Source: Collinsella sp.
GTDB taxonomy: Bacteria > Actinomycetota > Coriobacteriia > Coriobacteriales > Coriobacteriaceae
Assembly (NCBI GenBank): GCA_019419525.1
Contig: DXZU01000010.1
Location: 1 to 64,000 of the forward strand
Length of the DNA: 64,000 nucleotides
Reading direction: 5' to 3'
Shown: piece after piece, positions 10,242 to 18,557 of the stretch
How positions within the stretch are numbered: position 1 is the stretch's first letter
How the letters are laid out: each line of letters starts with the position of its first letter
The notes under the pieces: model-generated
Databases searched by the model: none
Seen by the model: only the letters and a program-made list of their open reading frames with translations
What the model was told of the DNA's origin: nothing
Position numbers and translations under genes: made by a program

Positions 10242-11840
10242 TTAGTTCTCCTCTGATCCAGAAACATCCGAATGGTGCTTGGCCATGAACTGCTGCTTGA
10301 AGTCGCCGATGACGCGCAAGAGCTCAGCCTTGGTGTCATCATCGATCTTCTTGGCGCGAACCTTGTCGAGCAGCGAGCCAAAGCCATTGTCCATGTACTC
10401 GATGAGCTCGGCACGGAAGGGCAGCACGTCGGCGATCTCCAGGTCATCCAGGAAGCCCTCGTTGCCAGCGAACAGCGTAACGATCTGCTCGCCAACCTCA
10501 AACGGCTTGTAACGCGGCTGCTTCAGGAGCTCGGTCATGCGAGCACCATGGGTCAGCTGCTTTTGCGTGGCCTCGTCGAGGTCGGAGCCGAACTGCGTGA
10601 AGCCGGCGAGCTCCTGGTACGAAGCAAGGTCCAGACGGAGGTTGCCGGCGACCTGCTTCATGGCCTTGGTCTGCGCATCGCCACCGACGCGGGACACGGA
10701 GATGCCCACGTCGACTGCCGGGCGCTGACCCTGGAAGAAGAGCTCGGACTGCAGGTAGATCTGACCATCGGTAATGGAAATGACGTTGGTCGGAATGTAG
10801 GCCGAGACGTCGCCGTCCTGGGTCTCGATGATCGGCAGTGCCGTCATGGAGCCGTAACCGTTCTTCTTGGACATCTTGACGGCACGCTCGAGCAGACGAG
10901 AGTGCAGGTAGAAGATGTCGCCAGGATAGGCCTCGCGTCCGGGCGGACGATGCAGCGTCAGCGACATCTGACGGTAGGCCACAGCCTGCTTGGACAGGTC
11001 GTCGTAGATGACGAGCACGTGGCCGCCGGGGTTGGTCTCGCTGGCGGGCTTGCCGTCCTCGCCGTTGTACATGAAGAACTCGCCGATAGCGGCACCGGCC
11101 ATAGGCGCGATGTACTGCATAGGGGCGGAATCGGCAGCGGTGGCCGAAACGATGATGGTGTAGTCGAGCGCACCGTGCTGAGCGAGGGTCTCGCGGATGT
11201 TGGCAACCGTGGAGGCCTTCTGGCCGATGGCGACATAGATGCAGACCATGCCCTTGCCGCGCTGGTTGAGGATAGCGTCGATGGCGATGGCGGTCTTACC
11301 GGTCTTACGGTCGCCGATAATGAGCTCACGCTGACCGCGGCCAATAGGCACCATGGAGTCGATAGCGAGCAGACCGGTCTGAACCGGCTCGCACACCGGG
11401 GTACGATCGATGACGCCGGGAGCCTTGAACTCGATGGGGCGACGGTGCGTGGCGACGATGTCGCCCAGGCCGTCGATGGGCTGGCCGAGCGGATTGACGA
11501 CGCGGCCGAGCATGGCACGGCTCACGGGGATATCCATAATGCGGCCAGTGGTGCGGCACTCGTCGCCTTCCTTGATGGAGTCGACGGCACCGAACAGAAC
11601 GGCGCCGACCTCGTCACGGTCAAGGTTCTGGGCAAGGCCGAAGACGGTCTCACCGGTATCGGAGCTCTTGAACTCCAGAAGCTCGCCTGCCATGGCGCTC
11701 TTGAGGCCGGAGACGCGCGCGATGCCGTCGCCTACCTCGTCGACCGTTGAAACCTCATGCGTATCGACCGTCGCGGAGAGGCTCGTGAGCTGCTCCTGCA
11801 GTTTCTTGGCGATATCCTGGGCATTGAGGGTTTCGGACAT
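10242..11840 (-). CDS. atpA: ATP synthase F1 alpha subunit
   Basis: Non-catalytic nucleotide-binding subunit. It shows the P-loop GDRKTGKTAIAIDAI, the catalytic arginine region with VGGDAQTKAMKQVAG and SVSRVGG, and YDDLSKQAVAYRQ. The 532-aa protein has a C-terminal tail about 20-30 residues longer than E. coli AtpA. The start overlaps the atpH stop by one base. Confidence 0.98.
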   Translation of the reverse strand: MSETLNAQDIAKKLQEQLTSLSATVDTHEVSTVDEVGDGIARVSGLKSAMAGELLEFKSSDTGETVFGLAQNLDRDEVGAVLFGAVDSIKEGDECRTTGRIMDIPVSRAMLGRVVNPLGQPIDGLGDIVATHRRPIEFKAPGVIDRTPVCEPVQTGLLAIDSMVPIGRGQRELIIGDRKTGKTAIAIDAILNQRGKGMVCIYVAIGQKASTVANIRETLAQHGALDYTIIVSATAADSAPMQYIAPMAGAAIGEFFMYNGEDGKPASETNPGGHVLVIYDDLSKQAVAYRQMSLTLHRPPGREAYPGDIFYLHSRLLERAVKMSKKNGYGSMTALPIIETQDGDVSAYIPTNVISITDGQIYLQSELFFQGQRPAVDVGISVSRVGGDAQTKAMKQVAGNLRLDLASYQELAGFTQFGSDLDEATQKQLTHGARMTELLKQPRYKPFEVGEQIVTLFAGNEGFLDDLEIADVLPFRAELIEYMDNGFGSLLDKVRAKKIDDDTKAELLRVIGDFKQQFMAKHHSDVSGSEEN

Positions 11841-12316
11841 TAGGCTTCACCTCCGTACGAATTAGCAGAGTTTGCGAGGGTCTCCTGCGCGATGCGCAGC
11901 TGCGTCTTGACGGAAATATCACGACGCTCGCCGCGGGCCTCGAGCACCAGGCCGCCCACGATAGACGGGTCGACCCGCTCGATAAGGAATACCTTGCGGC
12001 CGAAGTCCTGCTCGCATTTCTTAGTGATGGTTTGACGCAGCTCGTCGTCGAGCGGGATCGCCGTGGTGACGGTCACGCCCACTACATCCTCGTCTTCCTC
12101 GGCAACATACTTAAAGGCAGCTGCCACCTTGGGAAGAAGGTCGAGCTGGTCGCGCTTGGACATGGTGTCGAGCACGGCGATGATCTCGGGGCTGGCAGAA
12201 GCCAAGCGCTCGATCATCTCGAGGTCCTCGAACACATGGTTCTCGGCCTTAGCGGCTTCCAGAAGGGAGCGCGCGTAGGTCTCGAGCACCTTGTCCTGAT
12301 AGCGGCTAGTCGGCAT
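11840..12316 (-). CDS. atpH: ATP synthase F1 delta subunit
   Basis: Peripheral-stalk connector between F1 and the b subunits. Recognised by the N-terminal helical bundle beginning YARSLLEAAK and the C-terminal signature VDPSIVGGLVLEARGERRDISVK. At 158 aa it is somewhat shorter than the E. coli protein. Its start overlaps the end of atpF by 11 bases. Confidence 0.94.
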   Translation of the reverse strand: MPTSRYQDKVLETYARSLLEAAKAENHVFEDLEMIERLASASPEIIAVLDTMSKRDQLDLLPKVAAAFKYVAEEDEDVVGVTVTTAIPLDDELRQTITKKCEQDFGRKVFLIERVDPSIVGGLVLEARGERRDISVKTQLRIAQETLANSANSYGGEA

Positions 12317-12908
12317 TCAGGCTACCTGCTTCCTGGATGTAGCGCTCGATGAGCTTCTTCTGCTCGGCATCGTCCTCGAGTGCCTCGCCTACGATCTTGG
12401 TGGCGACGGCAACGGACAGGTCGGCGATGGAGCTCGCGGCACCGGCGTAAATGGACTTGCGCTCGTCCTCGACGGTCGTATGGGCCTTGGCGATGATCTC
12501 CTCGGCCTCCTTGTGAGCAGCCTCGATGATACGGGCGCGCTCGGACTCGGCGTCCTTACGGGCCTCGAGAACGATGTCGGCAGCCTGACGACGGGCGTCG
12601 GTGACGATCGAGTCGGACTCAGCGCGCTTGGCGATAGCCTCCTGCTTGGTCTTCTCGGCCTCGTCGAGGCTCTCCTCGATCTTCTTGCCGCGCTCCTCCA
12701 TGGTTTTCATGATGCCCGGCAGGGCGACCTTGGCCAGCACGATCCAGATAATCAGGAAGGCGATAAGCGCCGGGATGAACTCCGCCATCTTAGGGATGAG
12801 GATGTCCGCACCGGCAGCGCCGTCCTCAGCGAACGCGGAAACCGGCATGAGCAGCGCGGCCGCGGACGCGGAGAGTGCGATCGCGCTCTTCTGGGATGAA
12901 AGATTCAT
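12306..12908 (-). CDS. atpF: ATP synthase Fo b subunit
   Basis: Peripheral-stalk protein. After a 27-residue signal-peptide-like start (hydrophobic stretch ending AFAEDG) comes a membrane helix at about residues 45-65 and a long charged coiled coil (EERGKKIEESLDEAEKTKQ onward). The extra N-terminal hydrophobic segment also occurs in other actinobacterial b subunits; whether it is cleaved cannot be seen. It lies between atpE and atpH as expected. Confidence 0.94.
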   Translation of the reverse strand: MNLSSQKSAIALSASAAALLMPVSAFAEDGAAGADILIPKMAEFIPALIAFLIIWIVLAKVALPGIMKTMEERGKKIEESLDEAEKTKQEAIAKRAESDSIVTDARRQAADIVLEARKDAESERARIIEAAHKEAEEIIAKAHTTVEDERKSIYAGAASSIADLSVAVATKIVGEALEDDAEQKKLIERYIQEAGSLNAD

Positions 12909-12923
12909 ACTTGACGCTCCGTG

Positions 12924-13118
12924 CTATTTAACGATCAGCGCGACAACGAAGCCGATCAGAGCCAGAGCCTCGCCGAAGGCGGAGCCCATGATGAAGACGG
13001 TGAACACGCGGCCCTGGACCTCAGGCTGACGGGCCATAGCACCCGTAGCACCCAGAGCAGACAGGCCGATAGCAAGACCAGCGCCGATAACACCGAGACC
13101 GTAACCGATAACTCCCAC
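12924..13118 (-). CDS. atpE: ATP synthase Fo c subunit
   Basis: Proteolipid that forms the rotor ring. Two membrane helices are joined by the polar loop ARQPEVQ; the ion-binding carboxylate is the glutamate in GSAFGEALALIGF of helix 2. Helix 1 has no glutamine at the sodium-binding position, and the glutamate is followed by alanine rather than serine or threonine, which argues for proton rather than sodium coupling (inference). At 64 aa it is on the short side. The start is GTG with a near-perfect AAAGGAGG ribosome-binding site. Confidence 0.95.
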   Translation of the reverse strand: MGVIGYGLGVIGAGLAIGLSALGATGAMARQPEVQGRVFTVFIMGSAFGEALALIGFVVALIVK

Positions 13119-13242
13119 GATTCCTCCTTTGTCGTGCGTGTCTTATTTCACGCAGGATAACCTTTTTTATAACTGCCGGGCTCCATGGGTACGGGCACCG
13201 GCGATTTAACGAATTGCTTACCTTTAAGGCGCGAGCGGAAGG

Positions 13243-14046
13243 CTACTCCTCCTCCGCGACCTCCTCTGCCTCGGAGACATACACGGCGGTAAGGACCGTG
13301 AAGACGTAAGCCTGGATGGCGCCGACCACAAGCTCGATCGCATAGATCAGGATGAGGATGGCAAGCCAGGCTAGCGAAGGCAGGGCGCCAACGGCGTGGG
13401 CCGCGGAAACCTGCTGAAGCAGCGGCTGCATGAACATGCTCGCCATGATGGCGAACGAGCCCATGACCACGTGTCCTGCGAACATGTTGCAGAACAGACG
13501 GACGGCAAGCGTGATGAGACGCAGGAAGGTCGAGAAAAGCTCGACGACCCACACAAGCACGTTCATCGGGAAGCTTACGCCCTGCGGGGCGAGGCTCTTG
13601 ATGTAGCCGATCACGCCGTGAACCTTGCATCCGTAGTAGATGAAGTACACGAAGGCGAAGATGGCGAGCGCGGCGGTGGAGCCGATTGCGCCGGTGCCGG
13701 GCTTCATTCCCGGAATCAGGCCGATCATGTTATTGATCAGGATGAACAGGAAAAGCGAGCACAGGAACGGGAAGTGCTTCTTCCAGTTCTCACCCACGAC
13801 GCCCTTGCCGATATCGTTCTCGACGTACTCGATGATGTACTCGAAACCGTTGACGAAGAAGCCCTTGGGGACCAGGGTCTGCTTCTTCTTGAACACGGCC
13901 AGGACGATCAGGAGCACGATCGTGGAGACGATCAGCCAAAACGAGTACTGCGTGATGCCGCAGCTCAGATCGCCCACGACAGGGGTGGAGCTGAACTCGC
14001 TGACCAGATGATTAATCTCATCAGGCAGCTTTTCAAAAATTTCCAC
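13243..14046 (-). CDS. atpB: ATP synthase Fo a subunit
   Basis: Stator membrane protein that carries the proton half-channels. The essential arginine is in LITLAVRLFCNMFAGH; the family segments NNMIGLIPG and ELVVGAIQAYVFTVLTAVY are also clear. About five to six membrane helices are predicted by eye, and an acidic C-terminus (EAEEVAEEE) follows. It is the first conserved Fo gene after the AtpI-like protein. Confidence 0.96.
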   Translation of the reverse strand: MEIFEKLPDEINHLVSEFSSTPVVGDLSCGITQYSFWLIVSTIVLLIVLAVFKKKQTLVPKGFFVNGFEYIIEYVENDIGKGVVGENWKKHFPFLCSLFLFILINNMIGLIPGMKPGTGAIGSTAALAIFAFVYFIYYGCKVHGVIGYIKSLAPQGVSFPMNVLVWVVELFSTFLRLITLAVRLFCNMFAGHVVMGSFAIMASMFMQPLLQQVSAAHAVGALPSLAWLAILILIYAIELVVGAIQAYVFTVLTAVYVSEAEEVAEEE

Positions 14047-14049
14047 GAC

Positions 14050-14361
14050 TTACCTTTCGACCTCATGAGGATCTCGCAGCGCCTTGACGACACGAACCGT
14101 GCAGGCAGCCATAAAGGCCACGAAGCCGATCGCCTCGCCCAGGAGGAACATGCGAAATGCCTCTCCGAACAACACAAACACAACCAAGGTAAAGACGAGC
14201 AGGGCGATTGCCGAGACCGCCAGACTCACCATACCCTTGAGCATGTCCGCATTCTGTTTATCGTCAAGAACCGGCTTGAGCGTAAAGACAAAGGGAAGGA
14301 AGGCAATTGCGCCCGCGATGGCGCCTGCAACGATAGCGAGCAGATCGGCTATCTGAAACAC
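14050..14361 (-). CDS. AtpI-like small membrane protein
   Basis: Small protein with four hydrophobic helices in the position normally held by atpI/UncI at the head of the atp operon, three bases before atpB. AtpI proteins help assemble the c ring or carry ions; sequence similarity here is weak and position is the main argument. The frame is open to a TTG at 14436, but a likely -10 box (TACAAT, 14423-14428) sits downstream of that codon. I therefore prefer a GTG near 14361 with GTGAGG upstream; a GTG at 14373 is also possible. Confidence 0.65.
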   Translation of the reverse strand: MFQIADLLAIVAGAIAGAIAFLPFVFTLKPVLDDKQNADMLKGMVSLAVSAIALLVFTLVVFVLFGEAFRMFLLGEAIGFVAFMAACTVRVVKALRDPHEVER

Positions 14362-14422
14362 TGGCGTCCTCACTTTCCTTTTTAACGCTTCACAGAACAG
14401 TTCCCGCCAAACATTGGTGACT

Positions 14423-14428
14423 ATTGTA
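14423..14428 (-). promoter_or_regulatory. Candidate -10 box of the ATP synthase operon
   Basis: TACAAT on the minus strand, with a weak TTGTAC 16 bases upstream. It is the only good -10-like hexamer I see ahead of the operon. Confidence 0.35.
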
Positions 14429-14565
14429 CGAGCCAATCGCTAAAGTACAACCGAAAAAGCATCGGTTAATACGCACCTGTTCGTTTTCTTAAGACCTTCT
14501 TTATGCCGCAGGTACGGTAATACGTTTTTCTCGAACCCTGCAGGGCAAAACGTCCGTTAACAGAA

Positions 14566-14600
14566 GTGCGCGCGGTCGCCTTTTGTTCGTCCGCGCGCAC
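14566..14600 (-). terminator. GC-rich hairpin downstream of upp, probable terminator
   Basis: GTGCGCGCGG and CCGCGCGCAC arms around a 15-base loop, about 40 bases past the upp stop. No long T run follows on the minus strand, so it may be weak. Confidence 0.45.
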
Positions 14601-14641
14601 CGTTTCTTCGTATTTGCAGCCGCGGCCGTTTAGCCCAGCGA

Positions 14642-15289
14642 CTAGAGCGTGCCGTAGATGCGGTCGCCGGCGTCGCCGAGGCCGGGAACGATGTAGGCAG
14701 CCTCGTTGAGATGGTCGTCGATGGCGCAGGTATAGATATGTACATCGGGATCCTTCTCGGTCAGCGACTTGAGGCCCTCGGGGGCCGCGACGATGCACAA
14801 CATGCGGATGTCCTTGACACCGCGCCCGCGCAGGTAGCTGATGGCCATCTCGGCCGAACCGCCCGTGGCGAGCATGGGGTCGACGACCAGGCAGATGCGC
14901 TGGTCGATATCCTTGGGCATCTTGCAGTAATACTCGTGCGGCTCGTGGGTGACCTCGTCGCGCTCCATGCCGATGTGGCCCACGCGAGCGGAGGGCACCA
15001 GGTCGAGGATGCCGTCGACCATGCCAAGGCCCGCACGCAGGATGGGCACGATGGCGAGTTTCTTGCCGGCGAGCTGCTTAAACGTTGCGGTGGTGATAGG
15101 GGTCTCGACCTCGACGTCTTCCATAGGCAGGTCGCGCATGGCCTCGTAGCCGTCAAAAAGCGCGAGTTCGCGCACGAGCTGACGGAACTGGTTGGTGCCG
15201 GTGTTTTTGTCGCGCAGGATCGACAGCTTGTGCTGGACGAGCGGGTGATCGACAAGCGTCACACGGGACGCATCGTAGGTGACGGTCAT
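14642..15289 (-). CDS. upp: Uracil phosphoribosyltransferase
   Basis: Pyrimidine salvage enzyme that makes UMP from uracil and PRPP. The PRPP loop VVDPMLATGGSAEMA, the flexible region VPILRAGLGMVDG and the uracil-binding C-terminus PGLGDAGDRIYGT are present. The frame extends upstream, but the ATG at 15289 begins the family N-terminus and has AAAGGGG upstream. Length 215 aa is typical. It appears to be a single-gene unit. Confidence 0.96.
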   Translation of the reverse strand: MTVTYDASRVTLVDHPLVQHKLSILRDKNTGTNQFRQLVRELALFDGYEAMRDLPMEDVEVETPITTATFKQLAGKKLAIVPILRAGLGMVDGILDLVPSARVGHIGMERDEVTHEPHEYYCKMPKDIDQRICLVVDPMLATGGSAEMAISYLRGRGVKDIRMLCIVAAPEGLKSLTEKDPDVHIYTCAIDDHLNEAAYIVPGLGDAGDRIYGTL

Positions 15290-15412
15290 GGGTTGATTGC
15301 CCCTTTCGTTGCGGCCGCAAAACGGCCTTGCTGACAAGGCGCGCAGCAATGTTGCCGCCGCACGCCATGCATTAGTTTAGCGGTTTGTTGTATCGAGCAG
15401 CCCATCGCAGCC

Positions 15413-16954
15413 CTACTGTGAGGTGCTGAGCGAGCGCCTGACTGCATCACGCCAGCCCGCAAGGTTTTGCTCGCGGCGCTCGGCGGACATGTGGGGAAGG
15501 AAGGTCCTAACGATCTGGGCATTTTGCTCCAGCTCTTCCAGGTCTTCCCAATAGCCGACGGCAAGACCCGCCAAGTACGCGGCACCGATTGCCGTGGTCT
15601 CCACCGTCTCGCATTGCAGCACGGGGATATCCAGCAGGTCGGCCTGGAATTGCATGATGAACTCGTTGCGCGAGGCACCGCCATCGACAGACAGGCGCTC
15701 AATCGAAAGCCCCACGTCCTGCTCCATGGCGCGCAGCACGTCGTAGCTCTGATATGCCATGGATTCGCAGGCGGCACGTACGATGGTCGCACGGCTCGAG
15801 GCGCCGGTCAGACCGCACACGATACCGCGAGCATGCGGGTCCCACCAGGGAGCACCCAAACCCGCAAAGGCCGGAACGAAGTAGCAGCCCTCGTTGTCGC
15901 TAATCGAAGCGGCGAGTTGTGCCGACTCGCTCACGCTCGAGATGATGCCCATGTTGTTGCGAAGCCAGTTCATCGTTGAGCCGGCGGCAAAAATAGAGCC
16001 CTCGAGCGCATAGCTGACTTTGCCGTCCGCAGCGATACCGATGGTGGAGACCAGGCCATTCTTGGATTCGACGATCTCGTCGCCGGTGTTCATGAGCATA
16101 AAGCAACCCGTGCCATAGGTGTTTTTGGTCTGGCCGGGACGGAAACAGCAGTGGCCGAACAGCGACGCCTGTTGGTCACCCGCCACGCCCATGATGGGCG
16201 GCATGTTGGTCATGATGTCGCTCGCGACGCGGCCGTAGTCGCCCGAGCTCCAGCGAACCTCGGGCATCATGGAACGTGGAACGTCAAAGAGTGCCAGCAG
16301 GTCGTCGTCCCAATCGAGCGTATGGATATTAAAGAGTGCCGTGCGGCTGGCATTGGTGTAGTCGGTGGCAAAGACCTGGCCGCCGGTGAGGTTGTAGATG
16401 AGCCAGGTGTCGATGGTGCCAAACATGAGGTCGCCCGCCGCCGCGCTTTCGCGTGCGCCGTCGACGTTGTCGAGAATCCACTGCACCTTGGAGGCCGAGA
16501 AATACGGGTCGAGCGTGAGTCCCGTGCGGGAGCGCACCAGCTCCTCGCAACCCTGTTCAACCAACGCGTCGATTGCCGGCGCGGTACGGCGGCACTGCCA
16601 CACGATGGCGTTATAGATCGGCTGACCGCTCACGCGATCCCAGACCACCGTGGTCTCGCGCTGGTTGGAGATGCCGATGGCAGCAATGCGGTCGGAGTGG
16701 ATACCGCTCTTAAACTGGACTTCCATCATGACGGCGATCTGGCTAGCAAGGACCGCCATGGGGTCTTGCTCCACCCAGCCGGGACGCGGGAAGCTGGTTT
16801 TGACGCTGCGACGTGCCTGCGCGACGATGCATCCGTACTCGTCGACGATGGTCGCAAGTACCGAGGTGGTGCCGCAGTCGAGCGCCATGATGTAGGAACC
16901 GCCAAAGTCAAACGAGGCATCTTCCATGCCCAGGCTGCCCAGATTCAACGACAT
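15413..16954 (-). CDS. glpK: Glycerol kinase
   Basis: FGGY-family kinase that phosphorylates glycerol to sn-glycerol 3-phosphate. The N-terminal phosphate motif (IMALDCGTTSVLATIVDEYG), the SLFGHCCFRPGQTKNTYGTGCFMLMNTG region, and GLGAPWWDPHARG are clear. There is a 20-residue N-terminal extension before the conserved core; the ATG at 16954 has AAAGG eight bases upstream, so the extension is probably real. In the core, CGTT replaces the usual QGTT. It follows the Sua5-like gene by 13 bases, and no facilitator or glpD gene is nearby. Confidence 0.94.
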   Translation of the reverse strand: MSLNLGSLGMEDASFDFGGSYIMALDCGTTSVLATIVDEYGCIVAQARRSVKTSFPRPGWVEQDPMAVLASQIAVMMEVQFKSGIHSDRIAAIGISNQRETTVVWDRVSGQPIYNAIVWQCRRTAPAIDALVEQGCEELVRSRTGLTLDPYFSASKVQWILDNVDGARESAAAGDLMFGTIDTWLIYNLTGGQVFATDYTNASRTALFNIHTLDWDDDLLALFDVPRSMMPEVRWSSGDYGRVASDIMTNMPPIMGVAGDQQASLFGHCCFRPGQTKNTYGTGCFMLMNTGDEIVESKNGLVSTIGIAADGKVSYALEGSIFAAGSTMNWLRNNMGIISSVSESAQLAASISDNEGCYFVPAFAGLGAPWWDPHARGIVCGLTGASSRATIVRAACESMAYQSYDVLRAMEQDVGLSIERLSVDGGASRNEFIMQFQADLLDIPVLQCETVETTAIGAAYLAGLAVGYWEDLEELEQNAQIVRTFLPHMSAERREQNLAGWRDAVRRSLSTSQ

Positions 16955-16967
16955 CGCTTAAACCTTT

Positions 16968-17711
16968 CTATTGCATCGGGTCGGACAGGACCCGTTCGAT
17001 CTCTGATGCGGGAAGTGCGCCTTGGCGCAGGATCTGGAGCTCGCCGTGCTGAAACGACACGATGGTCGAGGCGTCGCGACACGGGGTCTCACCGGCGTCG
17101 ACGGCAACATCGACCCCCTCCAGGATGCGACCCTCCACCGTGATAAAACTTGCCGGCGCGGGCGCGCCATGCGTGTTGGCGCTGGTGCAGGCAAGGGGGC
17201 TGCCACAGGCGCGAATGAGCGCCTGCACCACGGGCGAGGCCGAAGCGCGAAGTGCCACCGTGTCGTCGGCAGCGCGCATAAAGGTCGGCACGCAGGGGGC
17301 TGCCTTGACCACGATAGTCAGGGCTCCCGGCCAGCATCGTCGCGCGAGTATGCGGGCATCTTCCGGGATATCCACGCCATAGCGGTCGAGTGCTTCGACG
17401 CCATCGACCAGCCAAGCGACGGTTTGCGTGAGTTCACGTTGCTTGAGAGTGAAGATACGGCGATAGCCGGTGCCGAGCGCAGGAACTGCGGCGCCATTGA
17501 CGGCAGCCTGCGGATCGCGCGGCCACGATGGGAATTCGCTTGTATCTTGGGGCACGGCGTCCGAGAAGGCGTTGACTGCCACGGCGACACCGTAGACGGT
17601 CTCGGTCGGGATCAAAGCCAGGCCGCCGCGGCCGAGCACCTCGGCCGTGCGCTCGACGGCAAGCCGATGCGGCTCGCGCGTTCCCTCGTATACCCGATAG
17701 ACCGTCTGCAT
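16968..17711 (-). CDS. Sua5/YciO/YrdC-family protein, probable threonylcarbamoyl-AMP synthase
   Basis: Enzyme that makes L-threonylcarbamoyladenylate for the t6A modification of ANN-decoding tRNAs. The substrate-site motif PTETVYG occurs near residue 37, followed by the RRCWPGALTIVVK and CTSANTHGAPAP blocks. A loop of about 25 residues after TVYG (SDAVPQDTSEFPSWPRDPQ) is an insertion relative to most relatives. The protein lacks the Sua5 C-terminal domain. In many bacteria this gene follows prfA-prmC, and here only the HicAB pair intervenes, so the ancestral order seems kept. Confidence 0.87.
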   Translation of the reverse strand: MQTVYRVYEGTREPHRLAVERTAEVLGRGGLALIPTETVYGVAVAVNAFSDAVPQDTSEFPSWPRDPQAAVNGAAVPALGTGYRRIFTLKQRELTQTVAWLVDGVEALDRYGVDIPEDARILARRCWPGALTIVVKAAPCVPTFMRAADDTVALRASASPVVQALIRACGSPLACTSANTHGAPAPASFITVEGRILEGVDVAVDAGETPCRDASTIVSFQHGELQILRQGALPASEIERVLSDPMQ

Positions 17712-17845
17712 GTGTATGCCAGCCCCTTACGCTCTGGTGCAAGTTTGTTTACTGTGGGGCATTCTCGCACGAAACGTTCAACCTATTTGCCCAGAGCGCA
17801 TGTTGGTTTGGTGAGCGGCTCTAGTAGTCGGTGAAAGTGAGGGGG

Positions 17846-18292
17846 TTATTGGACTGCGACGAACTTCTTTGGCCTGCCGGCGTGGCGTTCTTGGGCGGCG
17901 TAGCGCTCGATGCTGTCTATCGTTATCATCCGACGGCCGTCGACGAGTTCAACATCGAGCTTTCCGGCTTTGACCAGCGCGGTAATCCGCGGAGCGGAGA
18001 CTTTGAGGTCCAGCGCTGCGTCTTTAAATGTTCGGCACGCCGCTTCCCGAGCGTCCTCGTGGTCGATTTCGACTGAAAGGGCCACGACCTCGGCCGAGCG
18101 TTCGTACCCCGCCGGAGTCAAACCGTTGTTGAGGTCGTCGGCCAAAAACGCCATCAGTGCCTCGGTGGCATGGGCAATCGCGTCTTCGCGCGTATCGCCA
18201 TCGGCAAAGGCGCCGGGAATCTGCGGGAAGCTGGCGCAGTAACCGTCGTCTTCTTTTATGAGAACGCAGTCATAGGTAAATCGCTGCCTCAT
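17846..18292 (-). CDS. hicB: HicB family antitoxin
   Basis: Antitoxin of a type II toxin-antitoxin pair. The N-terminal half is the degenerate RNase-H-like HicB fold (YDCVLIKEDDGYCASFPQIPG, DGDTREDAIAHA), and the C-terminal third looks like a DNA-binding domain (SAPRITALVKAGKLDVELVDGRR). The ATG at 18292 has GGAGG four bases upstream, so the longer frame to 18337 is not needed. It follows hicA by 11 bases and should neutralise it and repress their shared promoter. Confidence 0.9.
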   Translation of the reverse strand: MRQRFTYDCVLIKEDDGYCASFPQIPGAFADGDTREDAIAHATEALMAFLADDLNNGLTPAGYERSAEVVALSVEIDHEDAREAACRTFKDAALDLKVSAPRITALVKAGKLDVELVDGRRMITIDSIERYAAQERHAGRPKKFVAVQ

Positions 18293-18303
18293 TTTGCCTC
18301 CAA

Positions 18304-18489
18304 CTACCGTCCAGCTTGGCGACGAATACTTGCCCACGTGCCCTTCTTTGGTCGATCACCACCAGAGCCGTTCACGGTGACAACACGATCGCTAGAAACA
18401 TACTTAGCATGACTACCGACTTGCGCGACCTTCACGAATCCATCGTGCTTGAGTAGGGCAATGATTTCCCGAAAGGTAAGAGGTTGCAT
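18304..18489 (-). CDS. hicA: HicA toxin (mRNA interferase)
   Basis: Small double-stranded RNA-binding-fold ribonuclease that cleaves mRNA. The catalytic histidine is H27 in VGSHAKY; the C-terminal KKGTWASIRRQAGR motif is typical. Length 61 aa is normal for HicA. It is the first gene of the pair, preceded by a clear promoter and an AGAGGT ribosome-binding site. The module sits between prmC and the Sua5 gene and is probably a late insertion. Confidence 0.92.
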   Translation of the reverse strand: MQPLTFREIIALLKHDGFVKVAQVGSHAKYVSSDRVVTVNGSGGDRPKKGTWASIRRQAGR

Positions 18490-18513
18490 GGACCGACCTC
18501 TTTCAGCCGTCCT

Positions 18514-18543
18514 AATTATAAACTAATTTATAATTTTTGTTAA
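18514..18543 (-). promoter_or_regulatory. hicAB promoter with overlapping palindromic operator
   Basis: On the minus strand TTAACA (18538-18543) and TATAAT (18515-18520) are separated by exactly 17 bases. A palindrome, AATTATAAA with TTTATAATT (18514-18535), covers the -10 box and spacer, as expected for autorepression by HicB. This AT-rich patch stands out against the GC-rich surroundings. Confidence 0.75.
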
Positions 18544-18557
18544 CCAGTTAATAAATA

